DNA of 11,310 nt from Balneolaceae bacterium (GTDB taxonomy: Bacteria > Bacteroidota > Rhodothermia > Balneolales > Balneolaceae). Positions within the stretch are counted from its first letter, which is position 1; the number at the start of each line of letters is the position of its first letter. The translations under genes and the position numbers were made by a program. The DNA lies in the NCBI GenBank assembly GCA_003555185.1, contig PWFZ01000347.1, positions 1 to 11,310 on the forward strand, read 5' to 3'. This document shows, piece after piece, positions 1 to 7,359 of this stretch. The notes beneath the pieces were generated by a model. It searched no databases and was not told where the DNA came from. It worked only from the letters and a program-made list of their open reading frames with translations.

Positions 1-55
1 CACCGTAACGTACTAATAAGGTTTTTGGAATTAATTACTTGCACCGAAAAATAAT

Positions 56-3000
56 ATGAAACTAACTGAACTGACTTTAAAAAATCGAACGGTAATTGTT
101 GTACTTACAGCGATTTTGATTATTGCGGGTGTATTTAGCTACAGTGCAATTCCCAAAGAGTCTAATCCGGCAATCGAAATTCCGATTTTCATCGTAAACA
201 CCATATATCCCGGAATCAGCCCATCAGATATGGAGTCGTTGATCACTCAGCCTATTGAGCGCGAGCTCCAGGGAATAAACGGGGTTAAAGAAATACGTTC
301 AACAACAACGGAAAGCTTTAGCAGCGTGGTGGTAGAGTTTGATCTGGATGTACCGATTAATGAGGCGAGTCAGCGGGTGAGGGAACGTGTTGATCTGGCA
401 AGGACAGAACTCCCGCCGGATGCTGAAGAGCCATTTATCGTAGAAATTGATTTTGATGATATTCCCATCGTTACTATTAATCTCTCGGCAAATTATGCGA
501 ACTCACGGTTGACAGAAGTGGCGGAACGCCTTCAGGATGAGGTGGAAGCATTAGCCGGTATCCGTGAAGTTGAAATTCTTGGAAATGTGGAGCGTGAGGT
601 GCAGGTAAATGTGGATCTCGCCTCACTAAATGCATACAATCTGGCTTTTGGACAGTTGGTTGGAGCTATACAGAATCAAAATGTAACGATTCCCGGTGGT
701 GATGTAGATGTAGATTTATTCAGTTATCTGGTTCGGGTTAGCGGTGAATTTGATGATCCGGCTGAAATTGAGAACCTGGTTGTTGCACGTCCCAACGGGG
801 AAGAAGAAACGGGTCCGGGTCTGGTTTATATGAGAGATGTGGCCGATGTTATTTTTGGGTTTAAAGACCGGGAGAGTTTTGCACGACTGCGCGCATATAA
901 GGTAGAAGAAAACGGTAAAATGGTATCGCTGGAAGAATCGGAGATTCAGGATCAGGAAGTAATAAGCCTGAACGTGAAAAAACGACCCGGGGTTAATGTG
1001 CTGGATACTGTGCAGGAAGTGCTTGCAGTAACAGAAGGGTTCCCTCTGCCTTCCGGTACAAACGTGGTTATTACAGGTGATCAAAGCGAGCAAATTATTG
1101 ATCTGATTTCAGATCTGGAAAACAGTATAATCAGCGGAATGCTGTTTGTTGTGTTAGTACTCGTATTTTTCCTGGGTATCCGCAATGCTCTGTTGGTGGC
1201 TGCTGCCGTACCGTTATCCATATTTATTGGGTTTATTGTTCTTTTTGGGCTCGGCTATTCGGCAAATTTTATTATTCTTTTCAGCTTAATTATCGCGCTG
1301 GGTCTGCTGGTTGATAACTCTGTGGTGGTGGTCGAAAACATCTATCGTTTCAGGGAGATGGGTTATGGCCGTTTTGAAGCCGCAAAACTTGCAACGGATG
1401 AGGTTGGTTACGCACTAATTGCAGCCACTGCAACTCTATTGGCAGCATTTATTCCGATGACCTTTTGGCCCGGAATTATTGGTCAGTTTATGGGATATCT
1501 GCCACTTACATTAATCATTGTGCTGCTATGCTCTTTATTTGTGGCGTTAGTGCTCTATCCGGTACTGACCGCATACCTTGTACGGCTCGATGATGAGGAA
1601 GTAAAACCAAAATCAACCCTCGTAAAAGGGATTCTGGTTGGGGTGTCTGTTTTTGGTGCAGTGGCAATCGGCATGGCAAATATGAATACCCTGATTGTAT
1701 CACTACTTACAATTGTGTTCTTCTTTCTTAGTTTTAGATATCTGATCAAACCTGCATCTAAGAAGTTTTCAGAAGATCAACTGCCCCGTGTTATTGATCA
1801 GTACAAGGTGTTTTTGAACTGGATGCTGAATAGAGATTATTCATATAAGTATGCCTTATTGCGTAATACAATAGCGCTTGGAAGTTTAACTCTTGGTTTG
1901 ATACTTGCCATTGCCGGTAGTTTAATTCAAATGGTTTCTCCGGCGGGCGCAGTGTTGTTAGTTGCTGCCGGTATTTTTGCAGGGTTAGGGCTTTTAATGA
2001 TTGTAATCCATTTTATTGAAGCCATATTTAAAGGAGGTAAAACTTCTGTTTTAGGTGGATTGGTGCTTGCAGGGTTTATTGCACTTATTCTGGCGTTGGT
2101 TTCCATTGGCCAATCTGTTTCACTCTCCGTTTGGATGAATTTATTGTTGTTCCCCATTGCGGTAATCATAATTGGTTTTTTGGGGTTCTTTAGAAAATCT
2201 GAAGCTCCATTAATACTTACAGATAACCGTTCCCTGTTGTTAAACGGTGTAATGGGGTCGCTGATCGCCATTTTCGGTTTGTTTGCTATAGCACCGACCG
2301 GTGTAGAATTCTTTCCCGAAACAGATCCGAGCCAGATTATTATAGAACTTGAAGGGCCTGTGGGAATGAATGTAAATGCCAGTAATGCCATCGCGAGGGA
2401 TGTGCAGCAGCGCATGTACGATTTGATGGATGATGACCCTGCAGTTAAGGCTAATATTGAGAATATTCAGGTAAATGTCGGGGTGTCCGGGGATCCAATG
2501 TTTGGAGGCGGCGGACAGAGTCCTGAACGGACAAGAATCACAGTAAACTTGTTGGATTATGGCGACAGGGCTGAACCGTCTGCCCAAACTTTATCCAAAA
2601 TTCGTGGAGTTATAACCGACATCCCCGATCTGATTATCAACATTGATGGTGAGCAAGTTGGTCCACCTACTGGCGCACCGGTGAATATTGAGGTTTCAGG
2701 GGAAAATTTTGATGAAATAATTCGAATATCCCGCGAGATCACACAAAAACTTACGGATGCATCTGCAACAGGACAGATACCTGGTTTGGTTGATGTAAGA
2801 AATAATGTGTCAGGTGGATTTCCTGAATACCGAATTCTTGTAGACTACGAAAATGCAAGCCGTTTTGGTCTGAATATGAGTGATATTGCTCAAACCATAC
2901 GAATTGCCAATAATGGAATAGAGGCTAGTAAATGGCGTGATGGCGAAGATGAATACGACATTACGGTTCGCTTGCGACCTGAAGACCGACAGGATTTAGA

Positions 3001-3832
3001 AAGTTTGGCAAATCTGAATATTAATTCGATGGGGAATGCAATTCCTCTGGTATCAGTCGCTACGTTTGAAGAAGGAACCGGGTTGGGAACAATCACACGA
3101 TTGAACCTGCAGCGAACAGCCACTATTGAAGGTCAGGCTGCATCGGGCTTCAGCGGTCCGGAAGTACTGGCAAGAACTCAGGAGCTATTACAGGATTACC
3201 GAGCTGAATTACCGCCGGGCTATACAATGGAGTACACAGGTGAAGGCGAAGATCAGGAGGAGGCATTTGGGTTTTTAACTACTGCCCTGATGATTGGTTT
3301 TGCACTGATCTTTCTCGTTATGCTGGCCAAATTTAACAACATTGTTTCACCGTTTATTATTATGACAGCGGTAGGATTAAGCTTAACCGGGGTTCTGCTT
3401 GGTCTAATTTTAACCCGCACTCCCTTTGGGTTGATGACATTTATCGGGATCATATCCCTTGCGGGAATTGTCTGCGTAAATAACATCGTATTACTCGACT
3501 ATGTGAAACAACTCACCGAGGCCGGTAAAAAGAAAAAAGATGCAATTGTTGAAGCGGGTGTTATTCGTTTCAGGCCGGTAATATTAACAGCATTGACAAC
3601 CATTTTGGGACTTGTACCCTTAACTTTTGGCATAAATGTCGACTTTGTTGGATTGTTTACTAATCTAGATCCTAACTTTCAGTTTGGTTCAGAAAGCACT
3701 GCGTTTTGGGGCCCTATGGGAATTGCAATTATCAGTGGATTAACATTCGCGACTTTTTTAACTCTTGTAGTAGTTCCGGTGCTGTACTCTGCATTTGATT
3801 CCCTCGCAAATAGATTAAGACCAAACGCGTAA
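56..3832 (+). CDS. RND-family efflux permease with an enlarged central membrane domain
   Basis: Inner-membrane proton-driven exporter of the AcrB/MdtB-like superfamily, normally the pump of a tripartite system with a periplasmic adaptor and an outer-membrane channel. The 1258-residue product has TM1 near residues 11-31, a first periplasmic porter domain (about 35-340), TM2-6 (about 357-505) with the TM4 motif LGLLVDNSVVVVEN (415-428), a second porter domain after FFPETDP (752-758), and TM8-12 (about 1075-1248) with VNNIVLLDY (1141-1149). AcrB-like pumps are usually 1010-1060 residues. The excess is mostly at about 513-747, where seven hydrophobic segments stand in place of TM7 alone. Of the AcrB relay residues, D407 matches D420, but D408 and K940 are replaced by N421 and V1141. 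ATG at 56 gives the typical N-terminus. No Shine-Dalgarno is evident. Bases 1-55 hold no callable gene; an adaptor gene probably ends just upstream. Family call is firm; substrate is unknown. Confidence 0.96.
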   Translation: MKLTELTLKNRTVIVVLTAILIIAGVFSYSAIPKESNPAIEIPIFIVNTIYPGISPSDMESLITQPIERELQGINGVKEIRSTTTESFSSVVVEFDLDVPINEASQRVRERVDLARTELPPDAEEPFIVEIDFDDIPIVTINLSANYANSRLTEVAERLQDEVEALAGIREVEILGNVEREVQVNVDLASLNAYNLAFGQLVGAIQNQNVTIPGGDVDVDLFSYLVRVSGEFDDPAEIENLVVARPNGEEETGPGLVYMRDVADVIFGFKDRESFARLRAYKVEENGKMVSLEESEIQDQEVISLNVKKRPGVNVLDTVQEVLAVTEGFPLPSGTNVVITGDQSEQIIDLISDLENSIISGMLFVVLVLVFFLGIRNALLVAAAVPLSIFIGFIVLFGLGYSANFIILFSLIIALGLLVDNSVVVVENIYRFREMGYGRFEAAKLATDEVGYALIAATATLLAAFIPMTFWPGIIGQFMGYLPLTLIIVLLCSLFVALVLYPVLTAYLVRLDDEEVKPKSTLVKGILVGVSVFGAVAIGMANMNTLIVSLLTIVFFFLSFRYLIKPASKKFSEDQLPRVIDQYKVFLNWMLNRDYSYKYALLRNTIALGSLTLGLILAIAGSLIQMVSPAGAVLLVAAGIFAGLGLLMIVIHFIEAIFKGGKTSVLGGLVLAGFIALILALVSIGQSVSLSVWMNLLLFPIAVIIIGFLGFFRKSEAPLILTDNRSLLLNGVMGSLIAIFGLFAIAPTGVEFFPETDPSQIIIELEGPVGMNVNASNAIARDVQQRMYDLMDDDPAVKANIENIQVNVGVSGDPMFGGGGQSPERTRITVNLLDYGDRAEPSAQTLSKIRGVITDIPDLIINIDGEQVGPPTGAPVNIEVSGENFDEIIRISREITQKLTDASATGQIPGLVDVRNNVSGGFPEYRILVDYENASRFGLNMSDIAQTIRIANNGIEASKWRDGEDEYDITVRLRPEDRQDLESLANLNINSMGNAIPLVSVATFEEGTGLGTITRLNLQRTATIEGQAASGFSGPEVLARTQELLQDYRAELPPGYTMEYTGEGEDQEEAFGFLTTALMIGFALIFLVMLAKFNNIVSPFIIMTAVGLSLTGVLLGLILTRTPFGLMTFIGIISLAGIVCVNNIVLLDYVKQLTEAGKKKKDAIVEAGVIRFRPVILTALTTILGLVPLTFGINVDFVGLFTNLDPNFQFGSESTAFWGPMGIAIISGLTFATFLTLVVVPVLYSAFDSLANRLRPNA

Positions 3833-3850
3833 AAATATTGTAACCTGAGA

Positions 3851-3907
3851 AATTAAGAGGGATGTTTATCGGATATGTCCGCTATGTTGAATAAACATCC
3901 CCTAATT
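3851..3907 (+). terminator. Hairpin downstream of the RND permease gene, possible terminator
   Basis: A stem of 11 perfect pairs (3859-3869 with 3891-3901) is extended by an outer 5-bp stem (3851-3855 with 3903-3907) across a small bulge. The loop contains a further mini-hairpin, CGGA-TATG-TCCG (3870-3881). It starts 18 nt after the permease stop codon, the position expected of a transcript end. No T-run follows the right arm, so intrinsic termination is doubtful. It could be an mRNA-stabilising structure or part of the repeat cluster that follows. Confidence 0.4.
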
Positions 3908-3911
3908 CTGA

Positions 3912-4065
3912 GGCTGTCCAAAAAGGCTCAATTCTTTGAACTCAGCTTAAATAATTCAGGTTTTTCTCTTTAACTCACCCTAGATCCCTCTCTATCGAAT
4001 AGAGAGGGATCTAATGTCTAAATTATTTAAGCTTGTTTATGTGTTAATTCACTTTTTGGACAGCC
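3912..4065. repeat. 154-bp nested palindromic element, MITE-like
   Basis: Three perfect inverted repeats are nested on one centre near 3997. The ends are GGCTGTCCAAAAAG (3912-3925) and its exact complement (4052-4065). The middle pair is AGCTTAAATAATT (3944-3956) with 4021-4033. The core is TAGATCCCTCTCTAT (3981-3995) with 3999-4013 around a 3-nt loop. The spacers between the outer and middle pairs are both 18 nt, giving a symmetric internal loop. There is no ORF. Terminal repeats starting GGCTGTCCAAAAA look like the ends of transposase-encoding insertion sequences, so a non-autonomous miniature element is the best guess. I see no target-site duplication. As RNA it would fold into one long hairpin from either strand and could also act as a bidirectional terminator. 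Confidence 0.7.
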
Positions 4066-4266
4066 ACTTCAAAAGGAGCCCTTTATTATGCCTCCTTTGA
4101 TACCGGTACCTCGGTAGGGGACTTATAGATTCGACATTTATAACTCGAACTCAGGTTTACAGTATGAAAATTGTTACTAATGATTGGAAGTAGATTCAAT
4201 TCAGGATGGTATCTCCCTGTCTGATTCTTTATTTTTAGAGTCCCACATAAAACCAATCCCATAGAT
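4066..4266. other. Gene-free stretch upstream of the DUF4293 gene
   Basis: With the two hairpins above, this completes a 434-nt gap between genes. It holds two small dyads: TCAAAAGGAG (4069-4078) with CTCCTTTGA (4092-4100), and TACCG (4101-4105) with CGGTA (4112-4116). The remainder, 4117-4266, should carry the promoter of the DUF4293-EamA unit, but I cannot point to a convincing -35/-10 or a Bacteroidota -33/-7 pair. Confidence 0.4.
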
Positions 4267-4674
4267 TTGATTCAAAGAATACAGACTATATTTCTGGCGC
4301 TTGCAGCAATTTTAAACTGCGCCGTATTTTTCACACCACTTTACCGGCACACAATGAACGATCCTTCAGCATGGATCGGCGTTAGTTTTGCCATATTTTT
4401 GACTGGGGCAATGCTCATCAGCTTCGTGGCCATTTTTCTTTATGGCAACAGGCCTAATCAAATAAAATGGGTAAAAGCCGCTTCGTATCTGCAAATAGCC
4501 GCTCTGGCTATGGGGGTAGGGGTATTGTTTACTTTGGGTGGATTTGGCACCTATCTGTGGAGAGAGCTTGGCAGTGTCGGTTTACTCGTAATCTCGTTGG
4601 TACTGCTTTGGGCTTCAATCAGGTTTATCCGGAAGGATGAAGAACTGGTTAAGTCTATGGACCGGATTCGGTGA
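4267..4674 (+). CDS. DUF4293 family four-helix membrane protein
   Basis: Small integral membrane protein of unknown function, 135 residues. Four hydrophobic segments lie at about 5-24, 37-59, 73-93 and 101-120. The N-terminal MIQRIQTI and the C-terminal charged tail with KDEELVKSMDRIR are, from memory, hallmarks of DUF4293, a family found mainly in Bacteroidota and relatives. The start is TTG at 4267: it reproduces the family N-terminus exactly and no ATG lies in a suitable place, although no clear ribosome binding site precedes it. The last codons overlap the GTG start of the EamA gene (GTGA at 4671-4674), so the two are probably translationally coupled. Function cannot be stated from sequence; co-expression with a transporter is the only contextual hint. 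Confidence 0.85.
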   Translation: MIQRIQTIFLALAAILNCAVFFTPLYRHTMNDPSAWIGVSFAIFLTGAMLISFVAIFLYGNRPNQIKWVKAASYLQIAALAMGVGVLFTLGGFGTYLWRELGSVGLLVISLVLLWASIRFIRKDEELVKSMDRIR

Positions 4675-5588
4675 GAAGTCCTTCAAACCAGGAAGTACCA
4701 ATCGGTAAAGTTGTAGCCCTGCTTATTGTAGGGTTGATAACATTTGGTATTGCCCCAATATTGGTGCGTTTCGCAACGGATATTGAACCGATTGCCCTTG
4801 CCTTATTAAGAACCGGGTTTTCAGTTCTTTTTCTACTTCCTTTCTGGCTGATTAAGGGCCAAAAGTTGGCTTATCTAAAACAACAGGGAGTAAAAATGTG
4901 GCTGATGGGCGCTGCCGGAGTATGTCTCGGGCTACACTTTTCTTTTTGGATTGCCTCCCTTCACTATACATCTGTAGCTTCTGCATCAGTATTGGTTACC
5001 ATGCATCCCGTAATGCTCATTGTAGCTGAAAGCCTGATTTTTAAAAAGCGTTTTCGTCTGCTTGTTTGGATTGGTGTATTTATTTCGTTTACGGGTTCTG
5101 CACTTTTAGGACTGGCTGATGATGTAAGCCTGGAAGCTTTTCCTCAGGCGCTTTTAGGAAATGGGTTGGCATTTACGGCAGCTGTTATATTTGTAGCCTA
5201 TTTTATGCTTGGCAGAAAAATCAGGCAGCATGCAGAATGGATCGATTATGTGTTTTACGTCTATGGTTATGCTGCAATCACTTGCGGTATACTCACTCTT
5301 ATATGGGTGGGCGGGCTACCGGTCATTAGTTTTACGGCCCTGTTGGTTGGAATCGCGTTGGCAATCGGTCCTACAATTATTGGCCATGGATCTATGAATT
5401 ATGCAGTTAAGTATGTGTCCCCGACATTATTATCAACTTTGATACTGTCTGAGGCTATTTTTGCAGCCATTGCCGCCTACTTTATTTTTAATGAAATGCC
5501 TTCTGTACTCTCAATAGGAGCTATGTTCGTTATATTGGCAGGAGTTACAATGACATGGATAAAAAGAGTGCAGCCACCAAAAAAGTAA
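4671..5588 (+). CDS. EamA/DMT-superfamily transporter
   Basis: Ten-helix inner-membrane protein of the drug/metabolite transporter superfamily, members of which usually export amino acids, nucleosides or other metabolites. The 305-residue product is two tandem EamA repeats. The first covers about residues 12-147 (ITFGIAPILVRFA early, then ASVLVTMHPVMLIVAE at 104-119). The second covers about 160-298 (GNGLAFTAAVIFVAYFMLGR, then YVSPTLLSTLILSEAIFAA at 248-266). Length and repeat structure are normal. GTG at 4671 is the start that fits the 4-bp overlap with the upstream DUF4293 gene; a short polar leader precedes TM1. A rho-independent terminator follows about 135 nt downstream. Substrate cannot be inferred. 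Confidence 0.92.
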   Translation: MRSPSNQEVPIGKVVALLIVGLITFGIAPILVRFATDIEPIALALLRTGFSVLFLLPFWLIKGQKLAYLKQQGVKMWLMGAAGVCLGLHFSFWIASLHYTSVASASVLVTMHPVMLIVAESLIFKKRFRLLVWIGVFISFTGSALLGLADDVSLEAFPQALLGNGLAFTAAVIFVAYFMLGRKIRQHAEWIDYVFYVYGYAAITCGILTLIWVGGLPVISFTALLVGIALAIGPTIIGHGSMNYAVKYVSPTLLSTLILSEAIFAAIAAYFIFNEMPSVLSIGAMFVILAGVTMTWIKRVQPPKK

Positions 5589-5723
5589 ACCTTAAAGTAT
5601 TCTAACTTCGAACATGCTCATATAGGTGTTAATTTGGTGGATGCGAGCAATTAAGGTATTATGATAATTGCAGAGCATCGATTATTAACCAATTTTTTTT
5701 GAGTTGTAAACGAATTTATACGT

Positions 5724-5766
5724 AACAACGTTAAACTCATGACTTTACCAACGTTGTTTTTATTTT
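5724..5766 (+). terminator. Rho-independent terminator of the DUF4293-EamA unit
   Basis: AACAACGTT (5724-5732) pairs perfectly with AACGTTGTT (5750-5758) across a 17-nt loop, and the right arm runs straight into a T-rich tail (about 5757-5768). It lies downstream of the EamA stop and upstream of the next gene, the expected position. The stem is only 9 bp and AT-rich, so strength may be modest. Confidence 0.65.
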
Positions 5767-5769
5767 TTA

Positions 5770-5797
5770 CGTTACCATTTGTGGCTTTTTGGTAACG
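5770..5797 (+). promoter_or_regulatory. 8-bp dyad upstream of the MltF-like gene, possible operator or leader hairpin
   Basis: CGTTACCA (5770-5777) and TGGTAACG (5790-5797) are exact complements separated by 12 nt, 26 nt before the preferred ATG. Related GTAAC/TTACC words recur at 5722-5726 and 5746-5749. It may be a regulator-binding site or a leader hairpin; the sequence alone does not decide, and no regulator gene is adjacent. Confidence 0.3.
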
Positions 5798-5823
5798 GCT
5801 CAACAGGAACGAACCTGTACTAT

Positions 5824-7359
5824 ATGATACATGACAGATACAAATTTAAACGCTCAGTTCACTACAGAGAGATTGCAATAGTAGTTCTATTCTCATTTTT
5901 TCTCGGCTGTAGCCAATCTCAGGTAGAAGATTCCGTACCTGAAACAGATATCGAAGATGGTTTGGGTATATCCATTTTTGAACCTGTTGACCGTGATTTT
6001 GCCGATATAAAAAATCGGGGAGTTTTCAGGATGATTACTCAATATAGCTCCAATACCTATTTTCTAAATCAGGGAATTGAAGTAGGTTTTGAATATGAAC
6101 TGATCAGAGAGTTTACACGAGAAAACGATCTGGCACTCGAAGTAGTAATTGTTGGACCTGATGAGAATCCATTTGATTTACTGAACAGTGGTCAAGGTGA
6201 TGTGATTGCAGCTAACTATACAATTACACCTGAACGGAAGGAGCATGTGAAGTTTACCCGTCCCTACAATTTTGTTGATCAGTTGATTGTATTTTCTGCA
6301 GAATTAAATTTAATACCTAATACACTTGAAGAGTTGGCTGACTCACAAATTCCCGTTTCAGTACGCCGGAACAGTTCCTATTTCAGCACGTTGATGGAGC
6401 TGGTAGATCAGGGGTATGATTTAAATATTCAAATCATTCCGGATGAGCTCGATACTGAAGCAACACTGCTTGAAGTGGCTACCGGAGAACTGTTAGCTAC
6501 TGTGGCAGATGATAATATGTTTGATGCAGCCAATCGGTATATGGATGGCCTTTTTGCAGGTCCCACAATTGCAGAACGTGATACTATTGCCTGGGCAATA
6601 CGTAAAAACGCATCGGATCTGGAAACAAGAATGAATCGATTTTTATATAAGCATTTTCGAATTACCGGTAATAGAACTGAGCCAAGAAGATCTGCTTTTT
6701 TAAATATTTTGCAGAGAAGATACTTTCAGGAAAGTCAGCAAATTGCTCAGTACTACAATCCTGAATGGCAATATCAAAGTATTGGAACCATTTCCCCGTA
6801 CGATGACATGATTCGCACAATTGCTGATTCTGCCGGACTTGACTGGTTACTCGTTACGGCTATGATTGCGCAGGAATCAGAATTTAACCCTAACAGTAAG
6901 AGTTGGATGGGTGCAGTGGGTTTAATGCAGATTATCCCCAGGTTCGTTACAACGGAATATGAGGCGCTGTACGACCCTGTGACAAATATCAAGGAGGGGA
7001 CCCGTATTATAAAAGAGCATTTACAGCATTATGCGTATATGGACAGTACGAATCAGTGGGCATTTGCGCTTGCTACATATAATGCCGGTATGGGGCACGT
7101 TGCGGATGCAAGGCGTTTGGCAATTGATGCCAATAAAAACCCTAATGAGTGGGAGAACGTTGCTGAAGCACTCCTTAAACTCATGCAGAGGCGCTACAAC
7201 CAAAATGCGAGGCATGGTTTTGCCCGCGGAATTGAGACTGTGCAGTACGTGAATGAAATAAAGAACAGATATCGTACGTACGAAGCGATTATGGCTCTTT
7301 CCGAGCGACATCAAAACAGGAACCTGTCAGAAAGAATGGATAGCAGGTTGGTTAACTGA
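5824..7359 (+). CDS. mltF: MltF-like membrane-bound lytic transglycosylase with solute-binding domain
   Basis: Predicted peptidoglycan-cleaving lipoprotein that cuts the MurNAc-GlcNAc bond non-hydrolytically, forming 1,6-anhydromuropeptides. From ATG 5824 it is 511 residues, close to E. coli MltF (about 518). A basic n-region, a hydrophobic stretch (about 17-28) and FFLGC put the likely lipidated Cys at 29, though the lipobox is not canonical. A family-3 extracellular solute-binding domain spans about 60-285, including DVIAANYTITPERKEHVKFT. The SLT domain follows from about 330: IAQESEFNP carries catalytic Glu351, GAVGLMQI is at 363-370 and ATYNAGMGH at 417-425. An upstream in-frame TTG at 5779 would add 15 residues, but the ATG gives a proper signal peptide. 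Its 3' end overlaps the convergent phosphatase gene by 8 bp. Symbol is given by domain architecture only. Confidence 0.9.
   Translation: MIHDRYKFKRSVHYREIAIVVLFSFFLGCSQSQVEDSVPETDIEDGLGISIFEPVDRDFADIKNRGVFRMITQYSSNTYFLNQGIEVGFEYELIREFTRENDLALEVVIVGPDENPFDLLNSGQGDVIAANYTITPERKEHVKFTRPYNFVDQLIVFSAELNLIPNTLEELADSQIPVSVRRNSSYFSTLMELVDQGYDLNIQIIPDELDTEATLLEVATGELLATVADDNMFDAANRYMDGLFAGPTIAERDTIAWAIRKNASDLETRMNRFLYKHFRITGNRTEPRRSAFLNILQRRYFQESQQIAQYYNPEWQYQSIGTISPYDDMIRTIADSAGLDWLLVTAMIAQESEFNPNSKSWMGAVGLMQIIPRFVTTEYEALYDPVTNIKEGTRIIKEHLQHYAYMDSTNQWAFALATYNAGMGHVADARRLAIDANKNPNEWENVAEALLKLMQRRYNQNARHGFARGIETVQYVNEIKNRYRTYEAIMALSERHQNRNLSERMDSRLVN

Larger units (their letters stand above)
5589..5823. 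other. Intergenic region between the EamA and MltF-like genes
   Basis: This 235-nt stretch has no gene. In order it holds a 7-bp dyad GCAATTA (5647-5653) with TAATTGC (5665-5671), a T8 run near 5692, the terminator at 5724-5766, an 8-bp dyad at 5770-5797 and a 5-bp dyad ACAGG/CCTGT (5803-5807, 5814-5818). The MltF-like gene should be transcribed from within or after this region, but no promoter can be pinned down. Confidence 0.5.

Noticed and set aside
1..55. 3' end of an upstream adaptor gene
   Set aside because: A few in-frame codons before a TAA at 14-16 would fit, but such a short stretch cannot identify a gene, so it is mentioned only as context.
716..1093. 125-codon minus-strand open frame inside the RND gene
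   Set aside because: Antisense shadow of the porter-domain coding sequence; the His/Cys/Phe-rich product resembles no family.
1927..2415. 162-codon open frame on the minus strand inside the RND gene
   Set aside because: It is the antisense of the hydrophobic TM block, with low-complexity Ile/Asn/Pro composition, no family resemblance and full overlap with a certain gene.
3912..4065. CRISPR array or tRNA-like structure in the repeat-rich gap
   Set aside because: The repeats are inverted and nested, not direct with regular spacers, and there is no cloverleaf or CCA end.
4262..4269. TAGATTTG, an exact match to the Bacteroidota -7 promoter consensus TAnnTTTG
   Set aside because: It lies on the TTG start codon of the DUF4293 gene and has no clear -33 TTG partner; initiation there would fall inside the coding region.
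5779..5823. TTG start 15 codons upstream for the MltF-like protein
   Set aside because: It would put a polar, non-signal extension in front of a good lipoprotein signal peptide and would begin inside the 5770-5797 dyad; the ATG at 5824 is better.
7021..7314. Open frames on both strands inside the SLT domain region
   Set aside because: The correct frame contains catalytic-domain motifs throughout; the others are shadows without recognisable domains.
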